From the NCBI GenBank assembly GCA_009780315.1, contig WRAH01000001.1, positions 1 through 64,000 on the forward strand: 64,000 nucleotides of DNA. The letters run 5' to 3'. The DNA comes from Defluviitaleaceae bacterium. Lineage in GTDB: Bacteria > Bacillota > Clostridia > Lachnospirales > WQUN01. This document shows, piece after piece, positions 1 to 7,983 of the stretch; position 1 is the stretch's first letter, and every line of letters begins with the position of its first letter. Under the pieces are notes generated by a model. That model saw only the letters and a program-made list of their open reading frames with translations. It searched no databases and was not told the origin of the DNA. The translations under genes and the position numbers were made by a program.

Positions 1-36
1 CATTTCTTGTCTCCCGCTCGGGGGGGAACGAGAGAT

Positions 37-65
37 AGTCTACCAAACATCTTTTGCTTTGTCAA
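37..65 (-). promoter_or_regulatory. Sigma-A promoter reading out of the window
   Basis: On the minus strand TTGACA (65-60) and TAGACT (42-37) are separated by exactly 17 nt. It points towards base 1, so it should serve a gene beyond the left edge. The DNA between it and the edge is short and contains a C-rich hairpin-like stretch. Confidence 0.55.
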
Positions 66-85
66 CACCCTTTTTAAAATTTTTT

Positions 86-607
86 TTATTTTTTTTTCTT
101 ATTACCACACAAACCCCCATTATCACTGCTTTTGTGGGGACTGCATATTACGACAAACTTCTTTTTAGTAAGTCTATGCGTCACTATTTTTTGGGAATAA
201 AACCCTGATTTCAAGCAAAGATTTATTGCTCTTTCATTAAACGAAGCAATGGTTGCACGAAAATAATTTGTGTTGAAATTCTTTCTGGCATAGTCTAAAC
301 AAATGTTTAAAAATAAACTTCCACGCTTTTTGCCAATTAAATCTGGGTGCATGTGTAACCCTATGTCTAAAAAATTGTCATCATATGCATTTTCTTCAAT
401 TGTTGGTATTCTTGCCTCTTTTCCAAAACAAAAATACCCTAGCAACATTCCGTCTCTATTTGTAAACGCAAAGTGCATTCCATCCATACATTCGTCTATA
501 AACCCATCATCATGATTGTATACAGCGTACATATCATCGTAAGCCCATGTGGAGATAAGCCGTGCATAGCCTGTTGTCATTTCTGAAACAATGATTGCCT
601 GATTCAT
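86..607 (-). CDS. GNAT-family N-acetyltransferase
   Basis: About 173 aa. The C-terminal half has the GNAT pattern: a beta strand ending in DIGLHMHP, a GKKRGS acetyl-CoA pyrophosphate loop, then NTNYFRATIASFNERAI and LCLKSGF, the usual beta5-alpha4 signature where the substrate amine meets acetyl-CoA. The substrate cannot be told. I place the start at 607 because an AAAGGA-like ribosome site lies about 11 nt upstream; the longer form from 664 has none and its first 19 residues are a basic, low-complexity tail. The protein ends in four lysines encoded in an A/T tract. It is divergent to the ABC exporter operon, and the region between them carries that operon's promoter. Confidence 0.75.
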   Translation of the reverse strand: MNQAIIVSEMTTGYARLISTWAYDDMYAVYNHDDGFIDECMDGMHFAFTNRDGMLLGYFCFGKEARIPTIEENAYDDNFLDIGLHMHPDLIGKKRGSLFLNICLDYARKNFNTNYFRATIASFNERAINLCLKSGFYSQKIVTHRLTKKKFVVICSPHKSSDNGGLCGNKKKK

Positions 608-650
608 ATTTTTTCTCGTCCTTTTTTGTTTTATTTTATGAAATGTGTTG

Positions 651-682
651 CTTGACTTTAGCATTGTGTCAAGGTTTATGAT
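651..682 (+). promoter_or_regulatory. MerR-type promoter with 19-bp spacer and dyad
   Basis: TTGACT (652-657) and TATGAT (677-682) are 19 nt apart, the over-long spacer typical of promoters activated by MerR-family proteins. A perfect inverted repeat CTTGAC-N11-GTCAAG (651-656 and 668-673) lies in the -35/spacer region. The operon it would drive ends with a MerR gene at 2237, so autoregulation together with the exporter is a reasonable inference. Confidence 0.6.
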
Positions 683-718
683 TGGATTATAAGCGTAAAC
701 GGGAGGAGTTATAAACCT

Positions 719-1452
719 ATGGCTATCAATATTAAAGGATTGTGTAAAAGTTTTGGGAATAAGGAAGTTTTGCGGGGATTGGACTTGGTTGTCCCTAATG
801 AAAAGGTTTTGCTTTGTTAGGACAAAATGGGGCGGGTAAAACTACAATGGTTAAGATTTTATCCACTTTATTAAATTTTGACAGTGGAAATGTACAAGTG
901 CTTTCGCATAAATTACCTGTTGAAAGTAATGCTGTACGAAAAAAAATTAGCTTGACAGGACAATATGTGGCACTGGATGAGGACTTAACAGGAGAGCAAA
1001 ATTTAATTTTGATTGGACGGCTTTTTGGATTTAAGAAAATTGATGCAAAAAAACGTGCGGCAGAGCTACTAAAGCAATTTAATTTGGTTGAGGCAGGAAA
1101 TAAGGCTGTAAAGACGTATTCTGGAGGAATGCATCGGCGTTTAGACATTGCGGCAAGTATTATAAAAACGCCCGAACTACTTTTTTTGGATGAACCCACT
1201 ACAGGGCTTGACCCGCGAAGCCGCAATGCAGTTTGGGAGTTTGTACGGGAACTTGCCGACAATGGTACAACAATTTTTCTCACAACACAATATTTAGAGG
1301 AAGCTGACAGACTGGCTGATTTGATTGCCGTCATTGAAGATGGCAAAATTGTTGCAGAAGGTACGCCCACCGAACTAAAAAATCTTGTAGGTGAACAAGC
1401 AACACTAGATGATGTGTTTTTAACATTTACTGGGATGGGGGGAAATGTTTGA
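719..1452 (+). pseudogene. ABC exporter ATPase, DrrA-like, frameshifted
   Basis: Drug/antibiotic-exporter type ATP-binding protein in two frames. An ATG at 719 after GGGAGGAG starts MAINIKGLCKSFGNKEVLRG and continues to a stop at 818-820. The rest (from about 808) is one base out of phase and carries Walker A GQNGAGKTT, signature YSGGMHRRLDIA and Walker B LLFLDEPTTGLD. One extra T in the T4 run at 807-810 would restore VPNEKVFALLGQNGAGKT. As read, neither part alone is a complete nucleotide-binding domain. The C-terminus is also short: the linker usually seen between the GTP-x-ELK stretch and the final TLDDVFLTFTG is nearly absent. This is either a real null mutation or a homopolymer sequencing error. 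The stop overlaps the permease start (TGATG). Confidence 0.75.
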
Positions 1453-2198
1453 TGATTGATTCAACACGTGTATTTTTATGGAGAACCATGTTAAAAATCA
1501 AAACTGCACCAGGTCAGATGATTTTTGATTCTGTGGTGGCCATTGTCTCAATGTTACTGTTTACATTTTTATTTGGCGGGGCAATTAGTGGGTCGCCCAG
1601 AGAATATGTACAGTTTTTATTGCCAGGAATGCTGTTTATGACAGTCCTTCCGATGACTGTTTACTCAGGAGCTGCTTTGTGCAAGGATATTTCTACAGGA
1701 GTATACGACCGCTTTCGCACTATTGGGTTTTGGCAGCCTGCACCAATTTTAGGTACGCTTATTGGTGATGTTTTAAAGTATGCAATGGCTATTATTGGAG
1801 TGGTCGCTACAGGTTTAGCTATTGGTTTTCGCCCAGAAGGAGGTATAATTGGGCTAATGCTTGGCATGTTGCTGGTTACTTTTTATGCCTTTAGTCTAAG
1901 TTGGGTGTTTGCAGCATTTGGTGTTGTCGCAAAAACACCAGACAGTGTAGCACAAAATGCTATGCTGATTCTTTATACTTCAATTTTTGCCAGTCATATT
2001 TTTACCGATATTGACACTATGCCAAGCTGGTTACAAACAGCGATTATGTTTAACCCAACTACCCATGTTGTAACTGCCACTCGACTGCTTATGCAAGGTT
2101 CATATCACAGCCTTTTGCCTGCTATTTTGGTTTGCGTTGGGTTGGTGGTGGTATTTGCACCATTAACTTTCATCATATACAGCAGAAAGGATAGATAA
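1452..2198 (+). CDS. ABC-2 type transporter permease
   Basis: About 248 aa with six hydrophobic segments and the ABC-2 layout: an N-terminal cytoplasmic stretch, TM1 near residues 20-45, a loop with GSPREYVQFLLPGML, and a cytoplasmic DRFRTIGFWQPAP segment before TM3. It is the membrane partner of the upstream ATPase in a DrrAB-like exporter; the substrate is unknown. I chose ATG 1452, which overlaps the ATPase stop by one base (TGATG) and implies translational coupling. If the ATPase is truly broken, this permease has no partner in the window. Confidence 0.85.
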   Translation: MIDSTRVFLWRTMLKIKTAPGQMIFDSVVAIVSMLLFTFLFGGAISGSPREYVQFLLPGMLFMTVLPMTVYSGAALCKDISTGVYDRFRTIGFWQPAPILGTLIGDVLKYAMAIIGVVATGLAIGFRPEGGIIGLMLGMLLVTFYAFSLSWVFAAFGVVAKTPDSVAQNAMLILYTSIFASHIFTDIDTMPSWLQTAIMFNPTTHVVTATRLLMQGSYHSLLPAILVCVGLVVVFAPLTFIIYSRKDR

Positions 2199-2236
2199 GA
2201 TGTTCACTCAAACCTATGTGAAGGAGCATTACTCAA

Positions 2237-3031
2237 ATGTTTAAAATTGGAACTTTTTCAAAAATGGTGCGTGTTTCAGCGCGAATGCTTAGATATTATG
2301 ATAAATTTGGAATTTTAAGCCCTGCTGAAGTTGATAAATTTACAGGATACCGCCTGTACAGTGCAGAGCAAATTCCATTACTGATGAAAATTATCGCTTT
2401 ACGTGACATGGGTTTTGGCGTGGAAGAAATTGAAGCACTACTCCCCCACTACAATGATGCAGCATTTATGAAACAAGCTCTTGAGCAAAAGCGTGTTCAA
2501 ATTAGTGCCGCCATTGCAGAGGAGCAAACCAAACTAGAAAAAATCAGAGAGGGACTAAATGCCATGGTTTATGAAGTCGAACTAAAGTCTATTCCCCCAG
2601 TTACTGTCATTTCCCTGAGAGAGAATATATCATCATTTGAAGCAGAACCTGCACAATGGGAAAAGCTATGGAAATTTATATCTTCAAATCATATCCAATG
2701 CACCAAAACTGGATATTCAATTTATCACGATGAAGCGTACAAGGATGAAGATGTTGATATAGAAATTGCTGTGCCAATTGACGTAAAAATAGAAAGCCAC
2801 GGAGATTTTATTTACAAAAATTTGGATTCCATTCCTCAAGCGGCAACAATTCGCTTTGCTGGGTCATATGAAAACTATTATGGTGCAATGGAAAAACTTG
2901 CGAAGTGGATTGAACAAAACGGTTATGTTTCTGACGGAGTGATTCGCGGTCACGCAATAGTTATGCCTGCCGAAGGCATACGCATTGAATACTGTCTAAC
3001 CGAGTTGCAAATTTCCGTATGTAAGCAGTAG
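2237..3031 (+). CDS. MerR-family regulator with GyrI-like effector domain
   Basis: 264 aa. The N-terminal winged helix reads FKIGTFSKMVRVSARMLRYY with the typical RYYDKFGIL recognition segment, followed by a coiled-coil dimerisation helix (about residues 75-110, rich in E, K, Q). The C-terminal 150 residues resemble a GyrI/SOUL-like ligand-binding domain as in BmrR: alternating strands, a conserved E in DEDVDIEIAVP and a terminal RGHAIVMPAEGIRIEYCLTELQ. Such proteins sense bulky hydrophobic compounds and activate exporters. The start is supported by AAGGAG 11 nt upstream. It lies 38 nt after the permease, in the same operon, and probably acts on the 19-bp-spacer promoter at 652-682. Confidence 0.85.
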   Translation: MFKIGTFSKMVRVSARMLRYYDKFGILSPAEVDKFTGYRLYSAEQIPLLMKIIALRDMGFGVEEIEALLPHYNDAAFMKQALEQKRVQISAAIAEEQTKLEKIREGLNAMVYEVELKSIPPVTVISLRENISSFEAEPAQWEKLWKFISSNHIQCTKTGYSIYHDEAYKDEDVDIEIAVPIDVKIESHGDFIYKNLDSIPQAATIRFAGSYENYYGAMEKLAKWIEQNGYVSDGVIRGHAIVMPAEGIRIEYCLTELQISVCKQ

Positions 3032-3041
3032 AAATATGTAT

Positions 3042-3092
3042 AATAGTAGAAACGGACAGGAAACTGATTTCCGATTCTGCTATTATTTTTTT
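3042..3092 (+). terminator. Intrinsic terminator of the MerR/ABC operon
   Basis: Imperfect stem of AATAGTAGAAACGG with CCGATTCTGCTATT around a short loop, followed by TATTTTTTT. Confidence 0.75.
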
Positions 3093-3109
3093 GCAAGGGG
3101 TGTGACATT

Positions 3110-4060
3110 TTATCCAACCAGTATCTGTCCTGTAATATTCAACAGTACAAAACTATAGGGATTATTGCTGTGGTCACGGTTAATGGCGAAAAAATACCGT
3201 TCCCCCGGCGCAACAGTAAATGTAATACCGCTCCAAGGCAAAGCATTTGCAACGACATATCCCGAAAGGTTAATACCTTCGCCCGGTTGCAGGGAATCCG
3301 AAATCCAAAGTTCATCTATAATTGTAAAACCATCTTCATTTGCGACACCATCCCAAATGTGTTCAAACATAACCAATGAAACATTGTAAATCTGCCTTGT
3401 TGCGCCAATCAGTAAATCTGCATGTTCAGCAGAAAGAACCCACGGGTAATGTAGTGAATAAATTACATTGAAGCTTTCAAGGTTAACATCTTCTGCTTGG
3501 TAGATGAAAAGTAGCGAATCGCTGAAAGGTACATAAAATCCTTGTTGCATATGGTTATTCTGTGGTATTTCCGCGTGTTCTCCTTGATGGAAAAACAGCG
3601 TTAAATTTATATCCTCGTCAGTACAGCAAGAGGTCACTTCAAAATCGCCATTAAACAAACGTACTTGTGATATATCGCTTACCACGCTTTCGTTGTACAT
3701 CCGCTCACCGAGGGCATTGTATCTAATCATCTCAATACCAACAGGAAATAGCCATACTCTGCTTTCCCCCACATCCCACATTATCTCTAAAACATATGCA
3801 CCGTTTGGGGTTCGTGTGATGTGACTAATGTTTGGCATAAAGAATACGATTGTTTCTCCTAATCTATTTGTCCATGCACCTTCTAACGCTATAGCTGGAG
3901 AAAATACCCCTGCGTCATAGGTTGCTGTCATGTTTGATGTAGTGATGTCCCTTGGCTGACTTACTGCGGGTTGGTTTAGATTACCGTCTGTGCCGTTGTT
4001 ACAGCCAGCAAAGGCCAATAGACCGATAATCCCTATGACTATGGCGATAAATTTTTTCAT
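3110..4060 (-). CDS. Predicted lipoprotein of unknown function
   Basis: 316 aa. The N-terminus MKKFIAIVIGIIGLLAFAGC is a lipoprotein signal with lipobox LAFAGC, so it should be anchored outside the membrane through that cysteine. The rest is beta-rich and polar, with tracts such as AIALEGAWTNRLGETIVFFM that suggest a lipocalin-like or carbohydrate-module fold, but I do not recognise a family. It precedes no obvious partner; the gene to its right (4091-5014) is also a leftward lipoprotein gene 30 nt away, so the two may be cotranscribed. Confidence 0.7.
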   Translation of the reverse strand: MKKFIAIVIGIIGLLAFAGCNNGTDGNLNQPAVSQPRDITTSNMTATYDAGVFSPAIALEGAWTNRLGETIVFFMPNISHITRTPNGAYVLEIMWDVGESRVWLFPVGIEMIRYNALGERMYNESVVSDISQVRLFNGDFEVTSCCTDEDINLTLFFHQGEHAEIPQNNHMQQGFYVPFSDSLLFIYQAEDVNLESFNVIYSLHYPWVLSAEHADLLIGATRQIYNVSLVMFEHIWDGVANEDGFTIIDELWISDSLQPGEGINLSGYVVANALPWSGITFTVAPGERYFFAINRDHSNNPYSFVLLNITGQILVG

Positions 4061-4090
4061 TTTCTCATGCCTCCATGTTTATCTGGTGAG

Positions 4091-5014
4091 TTAAGGACGC
4101 GAAGGGGTTAATTTTTTATGCACAGTACGGATTATCCTGTATATGGCAAAGGTGATAAGTCCTAAAATGGTTAGCGGAATAACTGCCCCTGCCAGAAATA
4201 CAATAATGTTTTGAAAACCATTGACAGTGGTATCAACAGAATCACCAAATGCTCCGCCAATACGCTCACCCAAAGTGGGGGCGGCGATAATCGTTGCTTG
4301 TTGAGAAATATCTTGAAGATGTACAATGATTGTTGAATAAGCAATTTGCCCTGCCAAGTTGTTTAGCTGTGCTTCATACTGCTGAATAACTTGGCGGGTA
4401 TTGCTTAGACGGGATTCTAGTGTCAATAACTCACTAATATTTTGCGTTGTATCAATAAGTTCTAAAATTCGTACTTCTTCAATTCGACGGGTTTCTAAAC
4501 TGCTTGCCATATCATAAAAACGGTCGGTCACATCTTCGGCACGTTGGGTTGTGGCACGAACATCTGCCAAGTTTTCCACTTGACGAAGCACTGTATCAAA
4601 ATACACCGATGGAACACGCAATACGATTGTAAACCTACGTCTGTTTTGTACGCTTAACATTTCCGACTCTACATATCCGTTTACATTCGGGGCAAGCTGG
4701 CGCAGGGTGGTTACGACTTCATCAAAATATTCTGTTTCCAATTCTACATTAGCCGTTTGAATGATATGACGCACGGCAGTACCCGCAACATCTTCCCAGT
4801 CAACGTGACCCATTTCACTATCATCTGCGACTTCACTCCAAGACATATAAAGCTCAGATGTTGCAACACTTCTTGGCACAGCAGGGGTTGCAACTGAGGT
4901 CTCCCATTCACTGGAGGAAAACATATTATCTTGGCTACTACCACAAGCCACAAACAAAAACATAATAAGCCCTAAGATAATTCCTACATACATTACATTG
5001 GGTCTATTTTTCAA
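4091..5014 (-). CDS. DUF4349 lipoprotein
   Basis: 307 aa. The N-terminal signal ends in the lipobox FLFVACGSS. The central region carries the DUF4349 pattern: IIQTANVELETEYFDEVV, then the coiled-coil helix with DVTDRFYDMASSLETRRIEEVR, and TLESRLSNTRQVIQQYEAQL, followed by a strand ending in STIIVHLQD. One C-terminal TM segment (about 270-295) is followed by a basic tail. The family is surface-exposed with unknown function. Its start overlaps the end of the upstream 5004-5780 gene by 11 nt, so translation is likely coupled. Confidence 0.85.
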   Translation of the reverse strand: MKNRPNVMYVGIILGLIMFLFVACGSSQDNMFSSSEWETSVATPAVPRSVATSELYMSWSEVADDSEMGHVDWEDVAGTAVRHIIQTANVELETEYFDEVVTTLRQLAPNVNGYVESEMLSVQNRRRFTIVLRVPSVYFDTVLRQVENLADVRATTQRAEDVTDRFYDMASSLETRRIEEVRILELIDTTQNISELLTLESRLSNTRQVIQQYEAQLNNLAGQIAYSTIIVHLQDISQQATIIAAPTLGERIGGAFGDSVDTTVNGFQNIIVFLAGAVIPLTILGLITFAIYRIIRTVHKKLTPSRP

Positions 5015-5780
5015 GATGTTTTACCCCTTTCTTTTTCCGCACACGAAAAACTACACTGCCTACCACCCCAAGAATCACAAGCCAAATTACAAGTGGAATT
5101 GACACACGCACAATAAACACAAGCAAATTTGCAGAAATCCGTTGCAATCCATGAAATGAGGTCATGAAACTACCCACAATTCTACTGCCGAAGGTAGGTG
5201 GGACAGGAACTGGCATATCTTCTGGAATTTCATGCAGTTGAATATTGATTACAGGATTATTTGCCTGTGACAAAAGTAGGTTACGAGTGCCTATTAAACT
5301 GTCACGGTCACGCATGACCCCACTTAAATGTGCGTCAATCATAATCAGTATATCTAAACTATCACTGGCAGCCATCATCAAGTTTAATCTTTCAATTTCT
5401 TGAGAAATTGCAGCAATGCGTACATCTACATCCATGATTTGCGCGCCCAAATGCTGTGCAGATTCTGACTCGGATGTGACTTCGCCTAATTCGCGCAAAA
5501 TTTCTTGTACATGACGAAATGCCCATGCATCCACCCGCCGTGTAAAATTTGCCCGCCTAACCTCACGTCCGTGTTGTTCCGTTGTAAAAACTGACACATC
5601 TAAATTAAATCCATTGAGTTCACGAATTATCTCTATTGCAGTATCTAAACATTCTACCTCAAGTTCAATCATATGTTGCTGCCTAAGCTGACGGTCAAAT
5701 TCCATTGCATTCACATGCATTGCCCATGTTGCAATAAAAACTATTGCAAAAACAAATCCAAAAGTTAAACGCATAAGCAC
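5004..5780 (-). CDS. DUF4349-like membrane protein, paralogue of the next gene
   Basis: 258 aa with an N-terminal hydrophobic signal/anchor, no lipobox cysteine, a DUF4349-like strand-helix region (ELEVECLDTAIEIIRELNGF), a long helix (AQIMDVDVRIAAISQEIERL) and one C-terminal TM with a Lys/Arg tail. A GTG at 5780 lies 6 nt after AGGAG; an ATG at 5774 in the same frame is an alternative. It is shorter and more divergent than the DUF4349 protein encoded directly downstream. The tandem, overlapping arrangement suggests duplication and perhaps a hetero-oligomer. Confidence 0.75.
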   Translation of the reverse strand: MLMRLTFGFVFAIVFIATWAMHVNAMEFDRQLRQQHMIELEVECLDTAIEIIRELNGFNLDVSVFTTEQHGREVRRANFTRRVDAWAFRHVQEILRELGEVTSESESAQHLGAQIMDVDVRIAAISQEIERLNLMMAASDSLDILIMIDAHLSGVMRDRDSLIGTRNLLLSQANNPVINIQLHEIPEDMPVPVPPTFGSRIVGSFMTSFHGLQRISANLLVFIVRVSIPLVIWLVILGVVGSVVFRVRKKKGVKHLEK

Positions 5781-5803
5781 GCCCCTCTCCTATTATGTAA
5801 GAA

Positions 5804-5821
5804 GAGCCGCTTCCGCGGCTC
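5804..5821 (-). terminator. Weak terminator hairpin after the amylase
   Basis: Perfect 7-bp stem GAGCCGC-TTCC-GCGGCTC lies 14 nt beyond the amylase stop. In the minus direction it is followed only by TTCTTAC, so termination may be partial and allow read-through into the DUF4349 pair. Confidence 0.5.
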
Positions 5822-5834
5822 AAATACTATAGTA

Positions 5835-7880
5835 TTACTGCACAAGTACTATTGCGCCTTGAATAGGAACAATCAACTTTACTTCGCCATTGTTCACAGC
5901 ATGTTTTTTTAAAGTTTCTCTAAAATTATCTCCACCTGTGGCAATGCGCTCCGTTAAACACCCGCTAGATACTCCAATTTTCCAAACAGGTAAAACAACT
6001 TCCATAGGACGAAGATTATTATTGATTGCAACAACTACTTTTTGTTTATCATCCCAACGTCCAAAGGAAATAAAGCCTTGGTTCATCCATAAAAATTCTA
6101 CAGAGCCTTTTCGCAAAACAGGAAGCTCCTGCCGCATTGCAATCAATATCTTATGCAAGTCCATAAGCACTGGGTCTTCATTGCCCCATGGAAATGTGCG
6201 GCGATTATCAGGGTCAGTCCAGCCATGAAGCCCTGCTTCATCGCCATAGTATACCGTTGGTGCCCCCGGCCAAGTCATTTGAAAAACTACGGCTTCCATC
6301 ATAATATTTTTATTTGTTCCACGTTCTGCGGCACGTGCGCCAACAGTATGCCAGCGACCTGTTGCACCACTTGTACGTGTCAAAAACCGTGAGTGGTCAT
6401 GATTAGAAAGCTGGTTCATTGCCGATTGCAAGGCATGAATGTTTAAGAGTGCCATATTATGCCGCATTGCACCTTCAAAAGCCATTGCATTGCCCCGCAT
6501 GTCAGAATTACCTTCTTCGCTATGCTTATTTACACCTGTTAAAAACCAAGTCAGCGGCTCCATAAATGCATCATAGTTCATAATCGTATCCCATTCGCGC
6601 CCATTCAACCAAGGGGATGGGTCGCCGTAATGTTCTGCAAGAATAATCGCTTCTGGGTTTGCACCCTTTACTGCGTCATGGAAGGCTCGCCAAAATTTAT
6701 GGTTCATTTCAGGACTTTGCCCCAAATCGGCAGCAACGTCCAAACGCCAACCGTCTACATTATAAGGAGGAGACACCCATTTTTTCCCTACTTCTAAAAT
6801 ATAATCAAATAGCTCTTGAGATGTTTCAAAACATAGTTTTGGATGGTTAGAGTTTGCCCACCATCCGTCATAGTGGTCGTTTTCCGGCCATTCCCCACCT
6901 TGGTGCCATAAGAAGAAATGATGATATGGGCTATCCTTGGAATGAAATGCACCTATCGGCTCACCTGATTCTTTGTAAAATCCTGCTACATCCAGCCATT
7001 TATTAAAACTACCACAATGATTAAATACCCCATCTAAAATAACCTTCATGCCGTGGGCATGTGCCAATGTAACAAACTCTGCAAACAAGGCATTGCTTGC
7101 TTCTAGGTTTTCCTTATCTGTGGTGCGCTTTATATATTTTGTGGCATGAATATTATTTACCTTTTCAAACTGCAAAGCATTGCCGCCATCATTTTTAATC
7201 ACGCCAAAATGTGGGTCAATATAATCATAGTCCTGCGTATCGTATTTGTGACTACTTGGTGAAACAAAAATAGGATTTAGATAAATAACCTCCACGCCAA
7301 GGCTTTTTAAATAAGGCATTTTTTCCATGATACCCTTCAAGTCTCCGCCATAGAAATTACAAAAATCCCCTACACCAATGTCCGCACCCCATTCCATTGC
7401 CATAGCGGTTTTTCCTAAATAAGCATATTCATGCTTTACCACATCATTGGTTTTGTCTCCATTGTAAAAGCGGTCAACAAAAATTTGATACATCACTGCC
7501 CCACGCGCCCAATCAGGCACACAAAGCCCAGGCACAAGCCTAAAATTGTAATGGGAATCAACCCGCGTACGCAGTCCGATTTTATTATAGTAAAGCGTTT
7601 CCCCTTCAATTTTTAAACTATAGTAGTACCTAATCGGCTTCGACTGTATTTGAATATCCACGGTAAAATAATCAAAAAGGTCATCACTTTTAGTCTTTCG
7701 CATTGGATATACCGCGCCTAATGCCCATGATGTTGGCACAATATGCAGTGCCGCTGTGCAAGTATCACCCTGCGCTACCCGCAAGCTAAATTGAACATGC
7801 TCCCCTGACTTGGGGTTATATGGTTTTATAAACTGCTCGGTTTCATCACTAAAAACTGCTGATTTATTAAAAAATTTCAT
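5835..7880 (-). CDS. Intracellular GH13 alpha-amylase/neopullulanase
   Basis: 681 aa glycoside hydrolase of the cyclomaltodextrinase/neopullulanase type. An N-terminal beta domain (about residues 1-125) is followed by the (beta/alpha)8 barrel: GVEVIYLNPIF, ILDGVFNHCG, VDGWRLDVA with the nucleophile Asp near 379, AIILAEHYGDP with the acid/base Glu near 415, and LSNHDHSRF with the third Asp near 494. No signal peptide is present, so it should act in the cytoplasm on imported maltodextrins or cyclodextrins. The start at 7880 has AAGGTGG 6 nt upstream; an upstream 61-codon extension lacks protein-like composition and crosses the promoter. It is divergent from hsdM. Confidence 0.9.
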   Translation of the reverse strand: MKFFNKSAVFSDETEQFIKPYNPKSGEHVQFSLRVAQGDTCTAALHIVPTSWALGAVYPMRKTKSDDLFDYFTVDIQIQSKPIRYYYSLKIEGETLYYNKIGLRTRVDSHYNFRLVPGLCVPDWARGAVMYQIFVDRFYNGDKTNDVVKHEYAYLGKTAMAMEWGADIGVGDFCNFYGGDLKGIMEKMPYLKSLGVEVIYLNPIFVSPSSHKYDTQDYDYIDPHFGVIKNDGGNALQFEKVNNIHATKYIKRTTDKENLEASNALFAEFVTLAHAHGMKVILDGVFNHCGSFNKWLDVAGFYKESGEPIGAFHSKDSPYHHFFLWHQGGEWPENDHYDGWWANSNHPKLCFETSQELFDYILEVGKKWVSPPYNVDGWRLDVAADLGQSPEMNHKFWRAFHDAVKGANPEAIILAEHYGDPSPWLNGREWDTIMNYDAFMEPLTWFLTGVNKHSEEGNSDMRGNAMAFEGAMRHNMALLNIHALQSAMNQLSNHDHSRFLTRTSGATGRWHTVGARAAERGTNKNIMMEAVVFQMTWPGAPTVYYGDEAGLHGWTDPDNRRTFPWGNEDPVLMDLHKILIAMRQELPVLRKGSVEFLWMNQGFISFGRWDDKQKVVVAINNNLRPMEVVLPVWKIGVSSGCLTERIATGGDNFRETLKKHAVNNGEVKLIVPIQGAIVLVQ

Positions 7881-7914
7881 TTTCGCCACCTTTGCTTGCA
7901 AAGTAATCACTATA

Positions 7915-7943
7915 ATAATATCATGTAACCTGACAAAGTCCAA
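7915..7943 (-). promoter_or_regulatory. Promoter of the amylase gene
   Basis: On the minus strand TTGGAC (7943-7938) and TATTAT (7920-7915) are spaced 17 nt apart, about 35 nt upstream of the ATG. A diverged partial copy of this segment occurs at 11829-11866. Confidence 0.5.
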
Positions 7944-7983
7944 GACGATAAATAAACAATTATATTGCAATACAGGAGGATTT

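Noticed and set aside
800-820. Programmed -1 frameshift in the ABC ATPase
   Set aside because: No canonical X-XXY-YYZ heptamer in the right phase and no clear stimulatory structure; a one-base loss in a T run is simpler.
7930-7965. Promoter for hsdM (CTGACA with TATATT or GATAAA)
   Set aside because: Spacers of 11 or 25 nt do not fit; the promoter could not be placed with confidence.
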